Both the position numbers and the translations under genes were made by a program. This document shows positions 47,889-56,543 of a stretch of DNA of 64,000 nt, one piece after another. The notes below the pieces were generated by a model that worked only from the letters and a program-made list of their open reading frames with translations, was not told the origin of the DNA and made no database searches. The stretch covers positions 1,178,001 to 1,242,000 of the forward strand of contig NZ_AP023287.1 of assembly GCF_014218295.1 (NCBI RefSeq), in the 5' to 3' direction. Each line of letters starts with the position of its first letter. The stretch's first letter is position 1. Origin of the DNA: Mycolicibacterium litorale (GTDB lineage: Bacteria; Actinomycetota; Actinomycetes; Mycobacteriales; Mycobacteriaceae).

Positions 47889-48332
47889 GTGCCTACATAC
47901 ACGCCGAAGGCGGGTGACACCACGCGCTCGTGGTACGTCATCGACGCCACCGACGTGGTGCTCGGCCGGCTCGCCGTCGAAGCAGCCAAGCTGCTGCGCG
48001 GCAAGCACAAGCCGACATTCGCACCCAATGTCGACGGTGGCGATTTCGTCATCGTCATCAACGCCGAGAAGATCGCCCTCAGCGGCGACAAGCTCAACAC
48101 CAAGTACGCCTACCGCCACTCGGGTTACCCCGGCGGTCTGCGTCGGCGCACCATCGGTGAGCTGCTGATCAAGCATCCGACCCGGGTCGTGGAGAACGCG
48201 ATCGTCGGCATGCTGCCGCACAACAAGCTCAGCCGTCAGGTGCAGAAGAAGCTCAAGGTGTACGCGGGTCCGAACCATCCGCACGCCGCGCAGCAGCCGA
48301 TTCCGTTCGAGATCAAGCAGGTGGCGCAATGA
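47889..48332 (+). CDS. rplM: 50S ribosomal protein L13
   Basis: 147 aa early-assembly large-subunit protein. It begins [41 protein letters not shown] and has [30 protein letters not shown] near the end. The start is the GTG at 47889, with AGAAGGG 8 nt upstream; this gives the usual 147 aa. The in-frame ATG 18 nt upstream would put that ribosome-binding site in the coding sequence. The stop overlaps the rpsI ATG (ATGA). Confidence 0.96.
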   Translation: MPTYTPKAGDTTRSWYVIDATDVVLGRLAVEAAKLLRGKHKPTFAPNVDGGDFVIVINAEKIALSGDKLNTKYAYRHSGYPGGLRRRTIGELLIKHPTRVVENAIVGMLPHNKLSRQVQKKLKVYAGPNHPHAAQQPIPFEIKQVAQ

Positions 48333-48802
48333 CAGAGCCGACTGGAACCGAAGCCGTCGAAACGACGACCGAGGACTTCACCGCCGACGTCGAGCCCCGT
48401 GAGCCGGTCTACATCGACCGCCCGATCCAGACCGTCGGCCGCCGCAAGGAGGCCGTGGTGCGGGTGCGTCTGGTGCCCGGCACCGGCAAGTTCATCCTGG
48501 ACGGCCGCACGCTGGAGGACTACTTCCCCAACAAGGTGCACCAGCAGCTCATCAAGGCGCCCCTGGTGACCGTCGACCGGCTGGACAGCTTCGACGTGTA
48601 CGCGCACCTCGACGGCGGTGGACCCTCCGGGCAGGCCGGCGCGCTGCGCCTCGCCCTCGCCCGTGCGCTGATCCTGGTGCAGCCCGAGGACCGGCCGGCG
48701 CTCAAGAAGGCCGGGTTCCTCACCCGCGACCCGCGTGCCATCGAGCGCAAGAAGTACGGCCTGAAGAAGGCCCGTAAGGCGCCTCAGTACAGCAAGCGCT
48801 GA
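48329..48802 (+). CDS. rpsI: 30S ribosomal protein S9
   Basis: 157 aa small-subunit protein whose C-terminal Lys-Arg tail ([12 protein letters not shown]) contacts P-site tRNA. The core is [42 protein letters not shown]. The first 30 residues are an acidic extension usual in mycobacteria. It is translationally coupled to rplM by a 4-bp overlap and followed 10 bp later by a terminator. Confidence 0.97.
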   Translation: MTEPTGTEAVETTTEDFTADVEPREPVYIDRPIQTVGRRKEAVVRVRLVPGTGKFILDGRTLEDYFPNKVHQQLIKAPLVTVDRLDSFDVYAHLDGGGPSGQAGALRLALARALILVQPEDRPALKKAGFLTRDPRAIERKKYGLKKARKAPQYSKR

Positions 48803-48811
48803 TCGTTTCCC

Positions 48812-48857
48812 CGAGTCGCCGGGCACATCCACGATGTGCCCGGCGATTCGTGTTTTG
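48812..48857 (+). terminator. Terminator of rplM-rpsI
   Basis: 17-bp stem (48812-48828 with 48834-48850; one G-U pair) and 5-nt loop, then TGTTTTG. Arms begin CGAGTCGCCGGG and end CCCGGCGATTCG. Confidence 0.8.
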
Positions 48858-49135
48858 TGAGCCGTCGCACACTGTCGATCGAGTTAAAGATCGGCTGGGG
48901 TTCTTTTTCGGAGATGCGCTGCGAATCGGCGGAGAACATGTCGCGGCGCAGTTACTTAGACCGTCGTTCCGAATCGGCGGAAATCGCGGTCCTCGGTTGA
49001 ATTCGGCGGCCGGGTTGCGAAACCCTCGGATCGAAGCACGGGCGCCTTGCGTCGGCGGACCTTCCGCCTCCGGGGGCGAGTCAGTCACTCGTACCGAACC
49101 GGGCCGTGGCTTCGTGACTGAAAAGGAGCAATCCC
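48858..49135 (+). other. Long non-coding stretch before the small secreted protein gene
   Basis: No credible gene. It holds a 12-bp direct repeat CGAATCGGCGGA at 48922-48933 and 48970-48981, and a related GAATTCGGCGGC at 48999-49010. AAAGATC...TTCTTTTT near 48892 is a weak hairpin with a T-run. It may be a long 5' leader with regulator sites, or carry a small RNA. No clear promoter could be picked. Confidence 0.4.
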
Positions 49136-49573
49136 ATGAACACGATCATGAAGAACGCCGCTGCCGGCACCATCCTGGGTGGCGGGCTGCTGTTGACCGC
49201 GGGTCTCGGCCTGGCCCACGCACAGCCGGCCGACACCCCTGACGGCCTCGTCACCGTCGCGGTCGGCAACACCGCGATCCTCGAGGCCGTGGACGCCGAG
49301 ACGGCGGCCACCGCGGCCGGTGCGATCTGCGGCACCGCGACCTCGGACGTGGCCGCGCTGGCCGAGCAGGTCGACACCGAGGGCACCGACCAGACCGTGT
49401 GCGACGGTCTCCCGGGTGGCGCGCTCGCCATCACGAACACCGTGCCCGCCGCCGCCGAGGCGCCCGCCGCCGAGGCTCCCGCGGTCACCCCGGGCGGCAC
49501 GGACGACGTGCAGCTCCCGGCTGAGGGTGAGTCCGGCGAGACCGCCCCGGCCGACACCGCGCCGATCGGATAA
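49136..49573 (+). CDS. Small secreted hypothetical protein
   Basis: 145 aa with a good Sec signal peptide: NTIMKNAAAGTILGGGLLLTAGLGLAHA, cleavage after Ala29. The mature part starts QPADTPDGLVTVAVGNTAILEAVDAETAATAAGAIC, with two cysteines (Cys65, Cys89) that could pair. It ends in a Pro/Ala/Glu-rich low-complexity tail. AAAAGGAG lies 7-14 nt before the ATG. It is a single-gene unit between terminators (48812 and 49589). The family is widespread in mycobacteria, but I know no function for it. Confidence 0.85.
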   Translation: MNTIMKNAAAGTILGGGLLLTAGLGLAHAQPADTPDGLVTVAVGNTAILEAVDAETAATAAGAICGTATSDVAALAEQVDTEGTDQTVCDGLPGGALAITNTVPAAAEAPAAEAPAVTPGGTDDVQLPAEGESGETAPADTAPIG

Positions 49574-49588
49574 CTCGATCGTCCTCAC

Positions 49589-49620
49589 CACCGCCCGCAT
49601 CCACCCGGATGCGGGCGGTG
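49589..49620 (+). terminator. Terminator after the small secreted protein gene
   Basis: Perfect 14-bp stem CACCGCCCGCATCC (49589-49602) / GGATGCGGGCGGTG (49607-49620) with a 4-nt ACCC loop. Little U-run follows. Confidence 0.65.
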
Positions 49621-49675
49621 CGTCGTTCGGGGCGGAGTTGGCTCCACGGCAGCCATGTGTGAGAAGTTTGTCGGC

Positions 49676-51013
49676 ATGGCTCGACTGTTCGGCACCGACG
49701 GCGTGCGCGGGGTCGCCAACCGCGATCTGACCGCTGAACTCGCGCTGGCGCTCGGTTCGGCGGCCGCACGGCGGCTGAGCGCCGGCGGTGACCCCCGGCG
49801 CAGGGTGGCGGTCGTGGGCCGCGATCCCCGCGCCAGCGGCGAGATGCTGGAGGCCGCCGTCATCGCCGGCCTGACCAGCGAGGGTGTCGACGCCCTGCGC
49901 GTCGGTGTCCTGCCCACGCCGGCGGTCGCCTACCTCACCAGCGCCTACGACGCCGACTTCGGCGTGATGATCTCCGCATCGCACAACCCGATGCCGGACA
50001 ACGGGATCAAGATCTTCGGTCCGGGCGGGCACAAGCTCGACGATGCCACCGAGGACCGCATCGCCGAACTGGTCCAGCAGGGCCCGGGTCAGCGGCCGGT
50101 CGGAGCGGGCATCGGCCGCGTGGTCGACGCCGCCGATGCGCTCGACCGCTACCTTCGCCACGTAGGCAAGGCCGTCACCACCCGCCTCGACACCCTGACG
50201 GTCGTGGTCGACTGCGCCCACGGCGCCGCCTCGGCGGCCGCACCGATGGCCTACCGCGCGGCCGGCGCCAACGTGCTGACCATCAACGCCGATCCCGACG
50301 GCCTCAACATCAACGACGGCTGCGGCTCGACGCACATGGAGACCTTGCAGGCCGCGGTGGTGTCCTACGGCGCCGATCTGGGACTGGCGCACGACGGCGA
50401 CGCGGACCGCTGCCTCGCCGTCGACGCCAACGGCCGGGTGATCGACGGCGACGCCATCATGGTCGTCCTCGCGCTGGCCATGAAGGAAGCCGGCGAACTG
50501 GCCGGCGACACCCTGGTCGCGACGGTGATGAGCAATCTCGGCCTGCACCTGGCGATGCGCAGTGCGGGTATCGAGGTGCGCACCACCAGCGTCGGTGACC
50601 GGTACGTGCTCGAGGAGCTGCGGGCCGGGTCGTTCGCGCTGGGCGGCGAACAGTCCGGTCACATCGTCATGCCCTCGCTGGGCACCACGGGTGACGGCAT
50701 CCTGACGGGTCTGCGGTTGATGTCGCGGATGGCGCAGACCCGCAAGTCGCTGGCCGCGCTGGCCGAACCCATGCAGACCCTGCCGCAGGTGCTGATCAAC
50801 GTCGAGGTCGCGGACAAGGCGACCGTGGCACAGGCGCCGTCGGTGCAGACCGCGGTCGCCGAGGCCGAGGCCGCGCTCGGCGATACCGGTCGAATCCTGT
50901 TGCGGCCCTCCGGAACCGAACAGGTGGTCCGGGTGATGGTGGAGGCGGCCGACGAGGACACGGCTCGGCAGTTGGCTGTCCGGGTGGCCGAATCGGTGAG
51001 CGAACAACGCTGA
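49676..51013 (+). CDS. glmM: Phosphoglucosamine mutase
   Basis: Converts glucosamine-6-P to glucosamine-1-P for UDP-GlcNAc and cell-wall synthesis; 445 aa. The phospho-serine Ser102 lies in [16 protein letters not shown]. The Mg loop is [14 protein letters not shown], the substrate loop [11 protein letters not shown] and the phosphate-binding loop [16 protein letters not shown]. The ATG at 49676 gives the conserved [11 protein letters not shown] start; an upstream ATG at 49655 is in frame but adds atypical residues. glmS, the preceding step, lies 3.7 kb downstream. Confidence 0.96.
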   Translation: MARLFGTDGVRGVANRDLTAELALALGSAAARRLSAGGDPRRRVAVVGRDPRASGEMLEAAVIAGLTSEGVDALRVGVLPTPAVAYLTSAYDADFGVMISASHNPMPDNGIKIFGPGGHKLDDATEDRIAELVQQGPGQRPVGAGIGRVVDAADALDRYLRHVGKAVTTRLDTLTVVVDCAHGAASAAAPMAYRAAGANVLTINADPDGLNINDGCGSTHMETLQAAVVSYGADLGLAHDGDADRCLAVDANGRVIDGDAIMVVLALAMKEAGELAGDTLVATVMSNLGLHLAMRSAGIEVRTTSVGDRYVLEELRAGSFALGGEQSGHIVMPSLGTTGDGILTGLRLMSRMAQTRKSLAALAEPMQTLPQVLINVEVADKATVAQAPSVQTAVAEAEAALGDTGRILLRPSGTEQVVRVMVEAADEDTARQLAVRVAESVSEQR

Positions 51014-51053
51014 CGCCGGGAACCGGCTCGCGTCGCGCCGCGTCCTATCTGGC

Positions 51054-51359
51054 ATGGGAGCAGCTCACGCCACCCGCGTAGACGGTGCGGGACTCGTCGG
51101 CATCGCCGGCCGGTACGACGCCGCGGCGAGCATCGTCGACACCGCCGTGCGGACGCACCTTGCGACGTTGTCGTTCGACGGTGCCACCGCCGGCCGCGGG
51201 TACGTCGCGCACGGCGATGCGCTGCGGGCCGCCGTCGAGGACGTCGTGGCGGCGCTGAACAGCTGGGCGCGTTCGGCGACGGACATCGCGGCGGCACTGC
51301 GGGCGTCGGCCGCGCGCTACGCCGAGGCCGACACCGATGCAGCGGCCCGGGTGCGGTGA
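51054..51359 (+). CDS. Small helical WXG100/EspC-like protein with YxxxD motif (Rv3440c-like)
   Basis: 101 aa, predicted helix-turn-helix hairpin, no signal peptide. The C-terminus carries Tyr89-Ala-Glu-Ala-Asp93 (ARYAEADTDAAARVR), matching the YxxxD/E type VII secretion signal, and TrpAla (LNSWARSATDIAAALR) precedes it. Three bp before a large WXG-containing gene, it forms a pair typical of type VII substrates. The same pair occurs downstream of glmM in M. tuberculosis (Rv3440c-Rv3439c), annotated as hypothetical. Assignment as a secretion substrate is my inference. Confidence 0.75.
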   Translation: MGAAHATRVDGAGLVGIAGRYDAAASIVDTAVRTHLATLSFDGATAGRGYVAHGDALRAAVEDVVAALNSWARSATDIAAALRASAARYAEADTDAAARVR

Positions 51360-51362
51360 CCC

Positions 51363-52676
51363 GTGGCGGGCACCTTCGACGTCGCGGCCCGCTTGGCCGA
51401 GGGGTGGCCGGCCGTCGACGATCTCGCACGTTATGCCGAGGCGTGTCAGGCGCTCGGCACCTGCGGTCACGGTCTGACCGACCGCGTGGAGCAGGCGTAC
51501 GGCAGTGAGACCGGGCTCGACCTGCATGCGCTCGACGCCGATCACGCCGCCCTGACCGCGGCGGTGGCGGCGGTGCGAGAGGCCCAGCAGCTGCAGGAGT
51601 CACAGTTGAATGCGTTGAGCGCGGCGTGGACCGGAGCGGGGGCGGACGCCGCGGCCGAGTTCCTGCGCCGGCACAGTGCCGCGTCGGCGGAGGTGGTGAC
51701 GGCACTGTCCGCCGCGGCCGAGCAGGTGGGCGCGTTGCGGGACGAGCTGTGGCGGATCGTCGACGCGAAGGTCGCGGCCGCCGAGGAGGTCGACGCGCGC
51801 ACCGACGGGGTGCGCGGGCAGTGGCGGGCGGCCGCGGAGACGGTCACCACCGGTGTGGGGGACCGGGCATCGGCCAGCGAACTCGTCGACGCCCACGTCG
51901 CGCCGTTCGTCGAACGAGACGTCCGCGGGGAGTGGGTGGCGGCCATGGAGAGGGCGGGCGAGGCGATCGCCCAGCGCTTCGACGCCGCCACCGCCGCGGT
52001 GAAAAGCATTGCGCCCGTTGGTTTCCCGTCGGCAGCACCGGTTGAGGCGTCGTGGGCAGCGCCCGGATCGTGGTCCGGAGCGCCGACGTCGGCGCCCGGA
52101 TCACCGGCCGTGCCGGGAACCGATCCCGCGGCCGCGTCGCCCCGGGCGACGGCGCCCACGCCGCCGACTCCGTCGGCAGGGGCGGCCGGGGCACTGCCGG
52201 ATCTGGGTTCGGGTGCTTCGGGTCTGTCCGGGTTCGGCGGGCTCGGTCAGCAGCTCGGCGAGGTGCTCGGCGGACTGATGCCGACCGTCGGGGATGCGCT
52301 GGGGGAGCTACCCGACCCCGACGACCCCGAAGATCTGGAGGTGGACGAGGACGCCGAGGAACCGGACGAGGGAGACGACTCCGAGGAAGACGAGGACACC
52401 GGAGACGAAGACACCGAAGACGAGGACGCCGGAGACGAGGACACCGAAGACGAAGACACCGAAGAAACCGAAGAGGGACAGGAGCCCGAGCCGACGGAGC
52501 CGGTGCCGCCCACGGAGCCGGCGCCGCCTCCGGAACCCGAGCCGGTGTCCCCGCCCGAGGCGCCGACACCCACGTCGACCCCGGCCGCGCCGTTGGCCGC
52601 ACCTGTTGCGCCCGCACCGGCCTCGGCGACACCGTGTGAGATCGCCGCCGACCAGGTGCCCCAGGTCGGCGAATAG
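51363..52676 (+). CDS. Large WXG-domain protein with acidic and proline-rich tail (Rv3439c-like)
   Basis: 437 aa, GTG start 3 bp after the EspC-like gene. Residues 1-215 are helical, with Trp89-Thr90-Gly91 in NALSAAWTGAGADAAAEFLRRHSA, the WXG turn of type VII helical hairpins. Then come an Ala/Pro/Gly linker (220-315), a strongly acidic block (about 320-378: short repeats of DED, TED and AGDED type) and a Pro/Glu-rich tail (380-437). There is one late cysteine (ATPCEIAADQ). It resembles a long LXG/PPE-like effector architecture without a recognisable toxin domain. Function unknown. Confidence 0.75.
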   Translation: MAGTFDVAARLAEGWPAVDDLARYAEACQALGTCGHGLTDRVEQAYGSETGLDLHALDADHAALTAAVAAVREAQQLQESQLNALSAAWTGAGADAAAEFLRRHSAASAEVVTALSAAAEQVGALRDELWRIVDAKVAAAEEVDARTDGVRGQWRAAAETVTTGVGDRASASELVDAHVAPFVERDVRGEWVAAMERAGEAIAQRFDAATAAVKSIAPVGFPSAAPVEASWAAPGSWSGAPTSAPGSPAVPGTDPAAASPRATAPTPPTPSAGAAGALPDLGSGASGLSGFGGLGQQLGEVLGGLMPTVGDALGELPDPDDPEDLEVDEDAEEPDEGDDSEEDEDTGDEDTEDEDAGDEDTEDEDTEETEEGQEPEPTEPVPPTEPAPPPEPEPVSPPEAPTPTSTPAAPLAAPVAPAPASATPCEIAADQVPQVGE

Positions 52677-52699
52677 CCGGCTCCACCGCGAGCGGGGGC

Positions 52700-53740
52700 T
52701 CAGGGCAGCAGCGCGTGCAGTTCCTCGACGTAGCGCACGGATTCGCGGCGGTCGGCGGTGACCGGCTGCAGCAGCAGGGTGGTGGCGCCGGCCTCGGCGT
52801 AGGCGGCCAACCGCTCCTTGACGAAGCCCTTCGGCCCGATCAACGACACCGAGCGCACGAGTTCGTCGGGCACCGCGTCGATCGCCTCGGCCTTGCTGCC
52901 GGCCAGGTAGAGATCCTGGATCGTGTCGGCCACGTCGCCGAAGCCGTACCGCGTTGCGAGGTTGTGGTAGAAGTTCTTGCCGCGCGCACCCATTCCGCCG
53001 ATGTACAGCGCGAGTTGGGGTTTCACCCACGCCAGGCGGTCGTCGACGTCGTCGCCGACGGCCAGCGCCGCGCTCACCATGACGTCCAGCGGCCCGAGCT
53101 CCGGATCGCGCTTGGCCAGGCCCGCGCGCAACGCGTCACCCCATGCCTCGTCGGCGCGTTCCGGGTGGAAGAACACCGGCTGCCAGCCCTCGGCGATCTC
53201 GGCGGTCAACTCGACGTTCTTGGGTCCGAGTGCCGCGATGGTGATCGGAATGCGTTCGCGCACAGGGTGATTGATCAGATGAAGGGGTTTGCCCAGCCCG
53301 GTTCCCCGGTCGGCGGGCAGCGGGATCTGGTAGTGCTTGCCGTCGAACTCGACGTTCTCGCGCCGCCACACCTTCCGGCAGATCTCGACCACCTCGCGGG
53401 TGCGGCCCAGCGGCGCGTCGAACGGGACGCCGTGGAAGCCCTCCATCACCTGCGGTCCCGACGTGCCGATGCCGAGCCGGAAGCGGCCGTCGGAGACGTA
53501 GTCCAGCCCCGCCGCCGTCATCGCCAGCAGTGAGGGGGTGCGCACGTAGATCGGCACCACGCCGGAGCCCAGTTCGATGCGCGAGGTCTTGGCCGCCAGA
53601 TATCCGAGCTGGCTGATCGCGTCGAACGAGTAGGCCTCGGCCACCAGAGCGATGTCCACACCGACCTTCTCGAGTTCGACGACGTCCTCGACGGCCTCTC
53701 GGAAGCCGCCCGCATAACTCATGAAGATGCCAGTGCGCAT
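52700..53740 (-). CDS. LLM-class F420-dependent oxidoreductase
   Basis: 346 aa LLM protein. It begins RTGIFMSYAGGFREAVEDVVELEKVGVDIALVAEAYSFDAISQLGYLAAKTSRIELGSGVVPIYVRTPSLLAMTAAGLDYVSDGRFRLGIGTSGPQV, a mycobacterial subfamily pattern. The ATG at 53740 is supported by TATAAC (53747-53752 on the minus strand) ending 6 nt upstream. A perfect CCAACCGGTTGG palindrome (53756-53767) lies just upstream of that hexamer. The substrate is unknown; TetR-like control is likely. Confidence 0.87.
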   Translation of the reverse strand: MRTGIFMSYAGGFREAVEDVVELEKVGVDIALVAEAYSFDAISQLGYLAAKTSRIELGSGVVPIYVRTPSLLAMTAAGLDYVSDGRFRLGIGTSGPQVMEGFHGVPFDAPLGRTREVVEICRKVWRRENVEFDGKHYQIPLPADRGTGLGKPLHLINHPVRERIPITIAALGPKNVELTAEIAEGWQPVFFHPERADEAWGDALRAGLAKRDPELGPLDVMVSAALAVGDDVDDRLAWVKPQLALYIGGMGARGKNFYHNLATRYGFGDVADTIQDLYLAGSKAEAIDAVPDELVRSVSLIGPKGFVKERLAAYAEAGATTLLLQPVTADRRESVRYVEELHALLP

Positions 53741-53746
53741 GAAAGG

Positions 53747-53752
53747 GTTATA
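53747..53752 (-). promoter_or_regulatory. Candidate -10 hexamer (TATAAC) of the LLM gene
   Basis: Minus strand, ends 6 nt before the ATG at 53740. There is no Shine-Dalgarno. Confidence 0.4.
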
Positions 53753-53755
53753 CAC

Positions 53756-53767
53756 CCAACCGGTTGG
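53756..53767. promoter_or_regulatory. TetR-like palindromic operator (CCAACCGGTTGG)
   Basis: Perfect 12-bp palindrome between the end of the hydrolase-like gene (53777) and the LLM promoter. Flanking GGTTGGG allows an alternative 7-bp hairpin, so a role as terminator of the upstream gene is possible. Confidence 0.5.
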
Positions 53768-53776
53768 TTGGGCGAA

Positions 53777-54622
53777 CTACGGCTTCAGCAGCGCCGCGAC
53801 CTTGTTCTCCAGATCCACCGGGTCGTCGGAGTGCGGGTCCATCACGTCGGTCTTCGGCAGCAGCGCTTCGGGGTTGCTGAAGTCGCGGTACTTCCGGTCA
53901 CCGGTCAGTTCGTTGAGCAGATACCCGGTGAGCAGCGCGCGCACGATCTTCTGGGTGCCCTTGTCCGCACCGGGCAGTTTCACCGCCCGCGCCAACCGGC
54001 GGCCCTCGACGAGACCGCCCGCGGTCACCTTGTGCACCGCGCGCAATGTCGCGGGCTTCCACGCCCGAGCCAGTTCGACCGCATTGGACCGCAGCGACAT
54101 CGGATCACCGGGGTCGGCCAGGATCAGGCCCGGGACCTGTAGCGACGCCGCAGGCTGCTCGGCGGGCGGGCTGGACACGGTGGGGAAGAGCGCGGCCGCC
54201 GCCTGCAGTCGATCCGGCATGCCCGCCGCGGTGAAGACCGCCGCCGATCCGCCGAAACCGTGCCCGACGACCGCGAGTTTCGCCGGATGGACGCTGATCT
54301 GACCGGGTCCGAGCCGCACCCCGGTGATGATGTCGAGCGTCGTGCCCAGATCGAACGCGAGATTGAGCACCGACGGCGCGATCCCGGTCTCGGTGTTCGG
54401 AGCGGCCGCCACGATGCCCCACGACGCCAGGTGTTCGAGGGTGCCGCTGTAGCGCAGCCCACTGGCCAGCCAGTCGTGTCCGAACGCCACACCGGGCAGG
54501 TTCAGTCCGGTTTCCGGCGTGTACACCACGCCGGGCAACCCGGCGAAGGCCAGGTCACCGCGCAGAACGCGATGGGGGCCGCGGCGGGTCAAGGCCTTGA
54601 ACAGCTTCTTTGTGCTGGCCAC
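53777..54622 (-). CDS. Alpha/beta-hydrolase-fold protein lacking the nucleophile serine (Rv3438-like)
   Basis: 281 aa from the GTG at 54622 (VASTKKLFKAL; a GTG 18 nt upstream is possible). The fold resembles dienelactone/PET-hydrolase-like proteins: GVAFGHDWLASGLRYSGTLEHLASWGIVAAAPNTE, then the nucleophile elbow AVVGHGFGGSAAVFTAA. In the canonical GHSxGG elbow the Ser is Gly here (Gly122). LILADPGDPMSLRS would supply the acid. So ordinary esterase chemistry is not expected. It is divergent from glmS by 55 bp. The name should not be read as an activity. Confidence 0.82.
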   Translation of the reverse strand: MASTKKLFKALTRRGPHRVLRGDLAFAGLPGVVYTPETGLNLPGVAFGHDWLASGLRYSGTLEHLASWGIVAAAPNTETGIAPSVLNLAFDLGTTLDIITGVRLGPGQISVHPAKLAVVGHGFGGSAAVFTAAGMPDRLQAAAALFPTVSSPPAEQPAASLQVPGLILADPGDPMSLRSNAVELARAWKPATLRAVHKVTAGGLVEGRRLARAVKLPGADKGTQKIVRALLTGYLLNELTGDRKYRDFSNPEALLPKTDVMDPHSDDPVDLENKVAALLKP

Positions 54623-54663
54623 GTGACGACCGTAGCTCACCGCTGCCCGCGGGGCTCTTGCAC

Positions 54664-54669
54664 TACCCT
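54664..54669 (+). promoter_or_regulatory. Candidate -10 hexamer (TACCCT), leaderless promoter of glmS
   Basis: TACCCT ends 8 nt before the glmS ATG (54678). The intervening sequence has no ribosome-binding site. Confidence 0.5.
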
Positions 54670-54677
54670 GGTTCTCT

Positions 54678-56543
54678 ATGTGTGGAATCGTCGGCTATGT
54701 CGGGCCCCGTCCCGCCTGCGCCATCGTGGTCGACGCGCTGCACCGGATGGAGTACCGCGGCTACGACTCGGCGGGTATCGCTCTGCTCGACGGACACGGC
54801 GGTATGACCGTGCACCGGCGTGCCGGCCGGTTGGCCAATCTGGGCGAGATCCTCGACTGCGCCGCACCGGAGACGCTGTCCGGATGTAGCGGCCTCGGCC
54901 ACACCCGATGGGCCACGCACGGCCGGCCCACTGACCGTAACGCCCACCCCCACCGCGACGCCGACGGCAAGATCGTCGTCGTCCACAACGGCATCATCGA
55001 GAACTACGCCCCGCTGCGGAGCGAGCTCGAGGCCGAGGGCGTCGAATTCGCCAGCGACACCGACACCGAGGTGGCCGTCCACCTGGTCGGCCGCCAGTAC
55101 CGCTACGGCGACACCGCGGGCGACTTCGCCGCGTCGGTGCTGGCCGTGCTGCGGCGGCTGGAGGGGCACTTCACGCTGGTGTTCGCCAACGCCGACGAAC
55201 CGGGCACGATCGTCGCCGCGCGCCGCTCCACCCCGTTGGTGCTGGGCATCGGTGACGGCGAGATGTTCGTCAGCTCCGATGTCGCGGCGTTCATCGAGCA
55301 CACCCGCCACGCCGTCGAACTCGGCCAGGACCAGGCCGTCGTGGTGACCGCCGACGGATACACCGTCAGCGATTTCCACGGCGATGAGGACGTCGAGTAC
55401 CGAGAGTTCCACATCGACTGGGACCTGTCGGCCGCCGAGAAGGGCGGCTACGAGTACTTCATGCTCAAGGAGATCGCCGAGCAGCCCGCCGCAGTGTCCG
55501 ACACCCTGCTCGGGCATTTCGTCGACGGCCGCATCGTGCTCGACGAGCAGCGGCTGAGCGATCAGGAGCTGCGCGACATCGACAAGGTGTTCGTGGTGGC
55601 GTGCGGTACGGCATACCACTCGGGGCTCCTGGCCAAGTACGCGATCGAGCACTGGACGCGGCTACCGGTGGAGGCCGAACTGGCCAGTGAGTTCCGCTAC
55701 CGCGACCCGGTACTGGACCGCAGCACGCTGGTGGTGGCGATCTCGCAGTCCGGCGAGACCGCCGACACCCTCGAGGCGGTGCGGCACGCCAAGAAGCAGA
55801 AGGCCAAGGTGCTGGCGATCTGCAACACCAACGGCAGCCAGATCCCGCGCGAGGCCGACGCCGTGCTGTACACGCGTGCCGGACCGGAGATCGGGGTTGC
55901 GGCCACCAAGACGTTCCTCGCCCAGATCGCGGCGAACTATCTGGTCGGGCTGGCGCTGGCGCAGGCGCGCGGCACCAAGTACCCCGACGAGGTGTCGCGG
56001 GAGTACCGGGAGCTCGAGGCGATGCCGAACCTGGTCGCCCAGGTGCTCAAACAGCTCAACCCGATGGTGGAGCTGGCACGGCGTTTCGCCGACAAACCGA
56101 CGATCCTGTTCCTCGGCCGGCACGTCGGTTATCCGGTCGCGCTCGAGGGTGCGCTCAAGCTCAAGGAGCTGGCCTACATGCACGCCGAGGGCTTCGCCGC
56201 CGGTGAGCTCAAGCACGGGCCGATCGCACTGATCGACGAGGACCTGCCGGTGATCGTCGTCATGCCCTCGCCCAAGGGTGCGTCGATGCTGCACGCCAAG
56301 CTGCTGTCGAACATCCGCGAGATCCAGGCCCGTGGCGCGGTGACGATCGTGATCGCCGAAGAGGGCGACGACACCGTCCGGCCGTACGCCGACCACATCT
56401 TCGAGATCCCGGCGACCACGACGCTGTTCCAGCCGTTGCTCTCGACGATCCCGCTGCAGGTGTTCGCCGCCGAGGTCGCGCGGGCGCGGGGCTACGACGT
56501 CGACAAGCCGCGCAACCTGGCCAAGTCCGTCACCGTCGAGTAG
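54678..56543 (+). CDS. glmS: Glutamine--fructose-6-phosphate aminotransferase (isomerizing)
   Basis: First step of UDP-GlcNAc synthesis; 621 aa. The N-terminal class II glutaminase uses Cys2 (CGIVGYVG), with HTRWATHGRPTDRNAHPH for glutamine binding. Two SIS isomerase domains follow, with VVACGTAYHSGLLAKY and ISQSGETADTLEA in the first and GRHVGYPVALEGALKLKELAYMHAEGFAAGELKHGPIALI in the second. It ends in the conserved DKPRNLAKSVTVE. No glmS ribozyme is present, as expected for actinobacteria. The next gene starts within its stop codon. Confidence 0.98.
   Translation: MCGIVGYVGPRPACAIVVDALHRMEYRGYDSAGIALLDGHGGMTVHRRAGRLANLGEILDCAAPETLSGCSGLGHTRWATHGRPTDRNAHPHRDADGKIVVVHNGIIENYAPLRSELEAEGVEFASDTDTEVAVHLVGRQYRYGDTAGDFAASVLAVLRRLEGHFTLVFANADEPGTIVAARRSTPLVLGIGDGEMFVSSDVAAFIEHTRHAVELGQDQAVVVTADGYTVSDFHGDEDVEYREFHIDWDLSAAEKGGYEYFMLKEIAEQPAAVSDTLLGHFVDGRIVLDEQRLSDQELRDIDKVFVVACGTAYHSGLLAKYAIEHWTRLPVEAELASEFRYRDPVLDRSTLVVAISQSGETADTLEAVRHAKKQKAKVLAICNTNGSQIPREADAVLYTRAGPEIGVAATKTFLAQIAANYLVGLALAQARGTKYPDEVSREYRELEAMPNLVAQVLKQLNPMVELARRFADKPTILFLGRHVGYPVALEGALKLKELAYMHAEGFAAGELKHGPIALIDEDLPVIVVMPSPKGASMLHAKLLSNIREIQARGAVTIVIAEEGDDTVRPYADHIFEIPATTTLFQPLLSTIPLQVFAAEVARARGYDVDKPRNLAKSVTVE

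Noticed and set aside
48850..49242. Plus-strand frame of 130 aa before and into the small secreted protein gene
   Set aside because: Out of frame with the gene that has a signal peptide and a good ribosome-binding site; composition is not protein-like.
54640..54678. glmS ribozyme upstream of glmS
   Set aside because: The gap is too short and the start looks leaderless; the ribozyme is a feature of Firmicutes.
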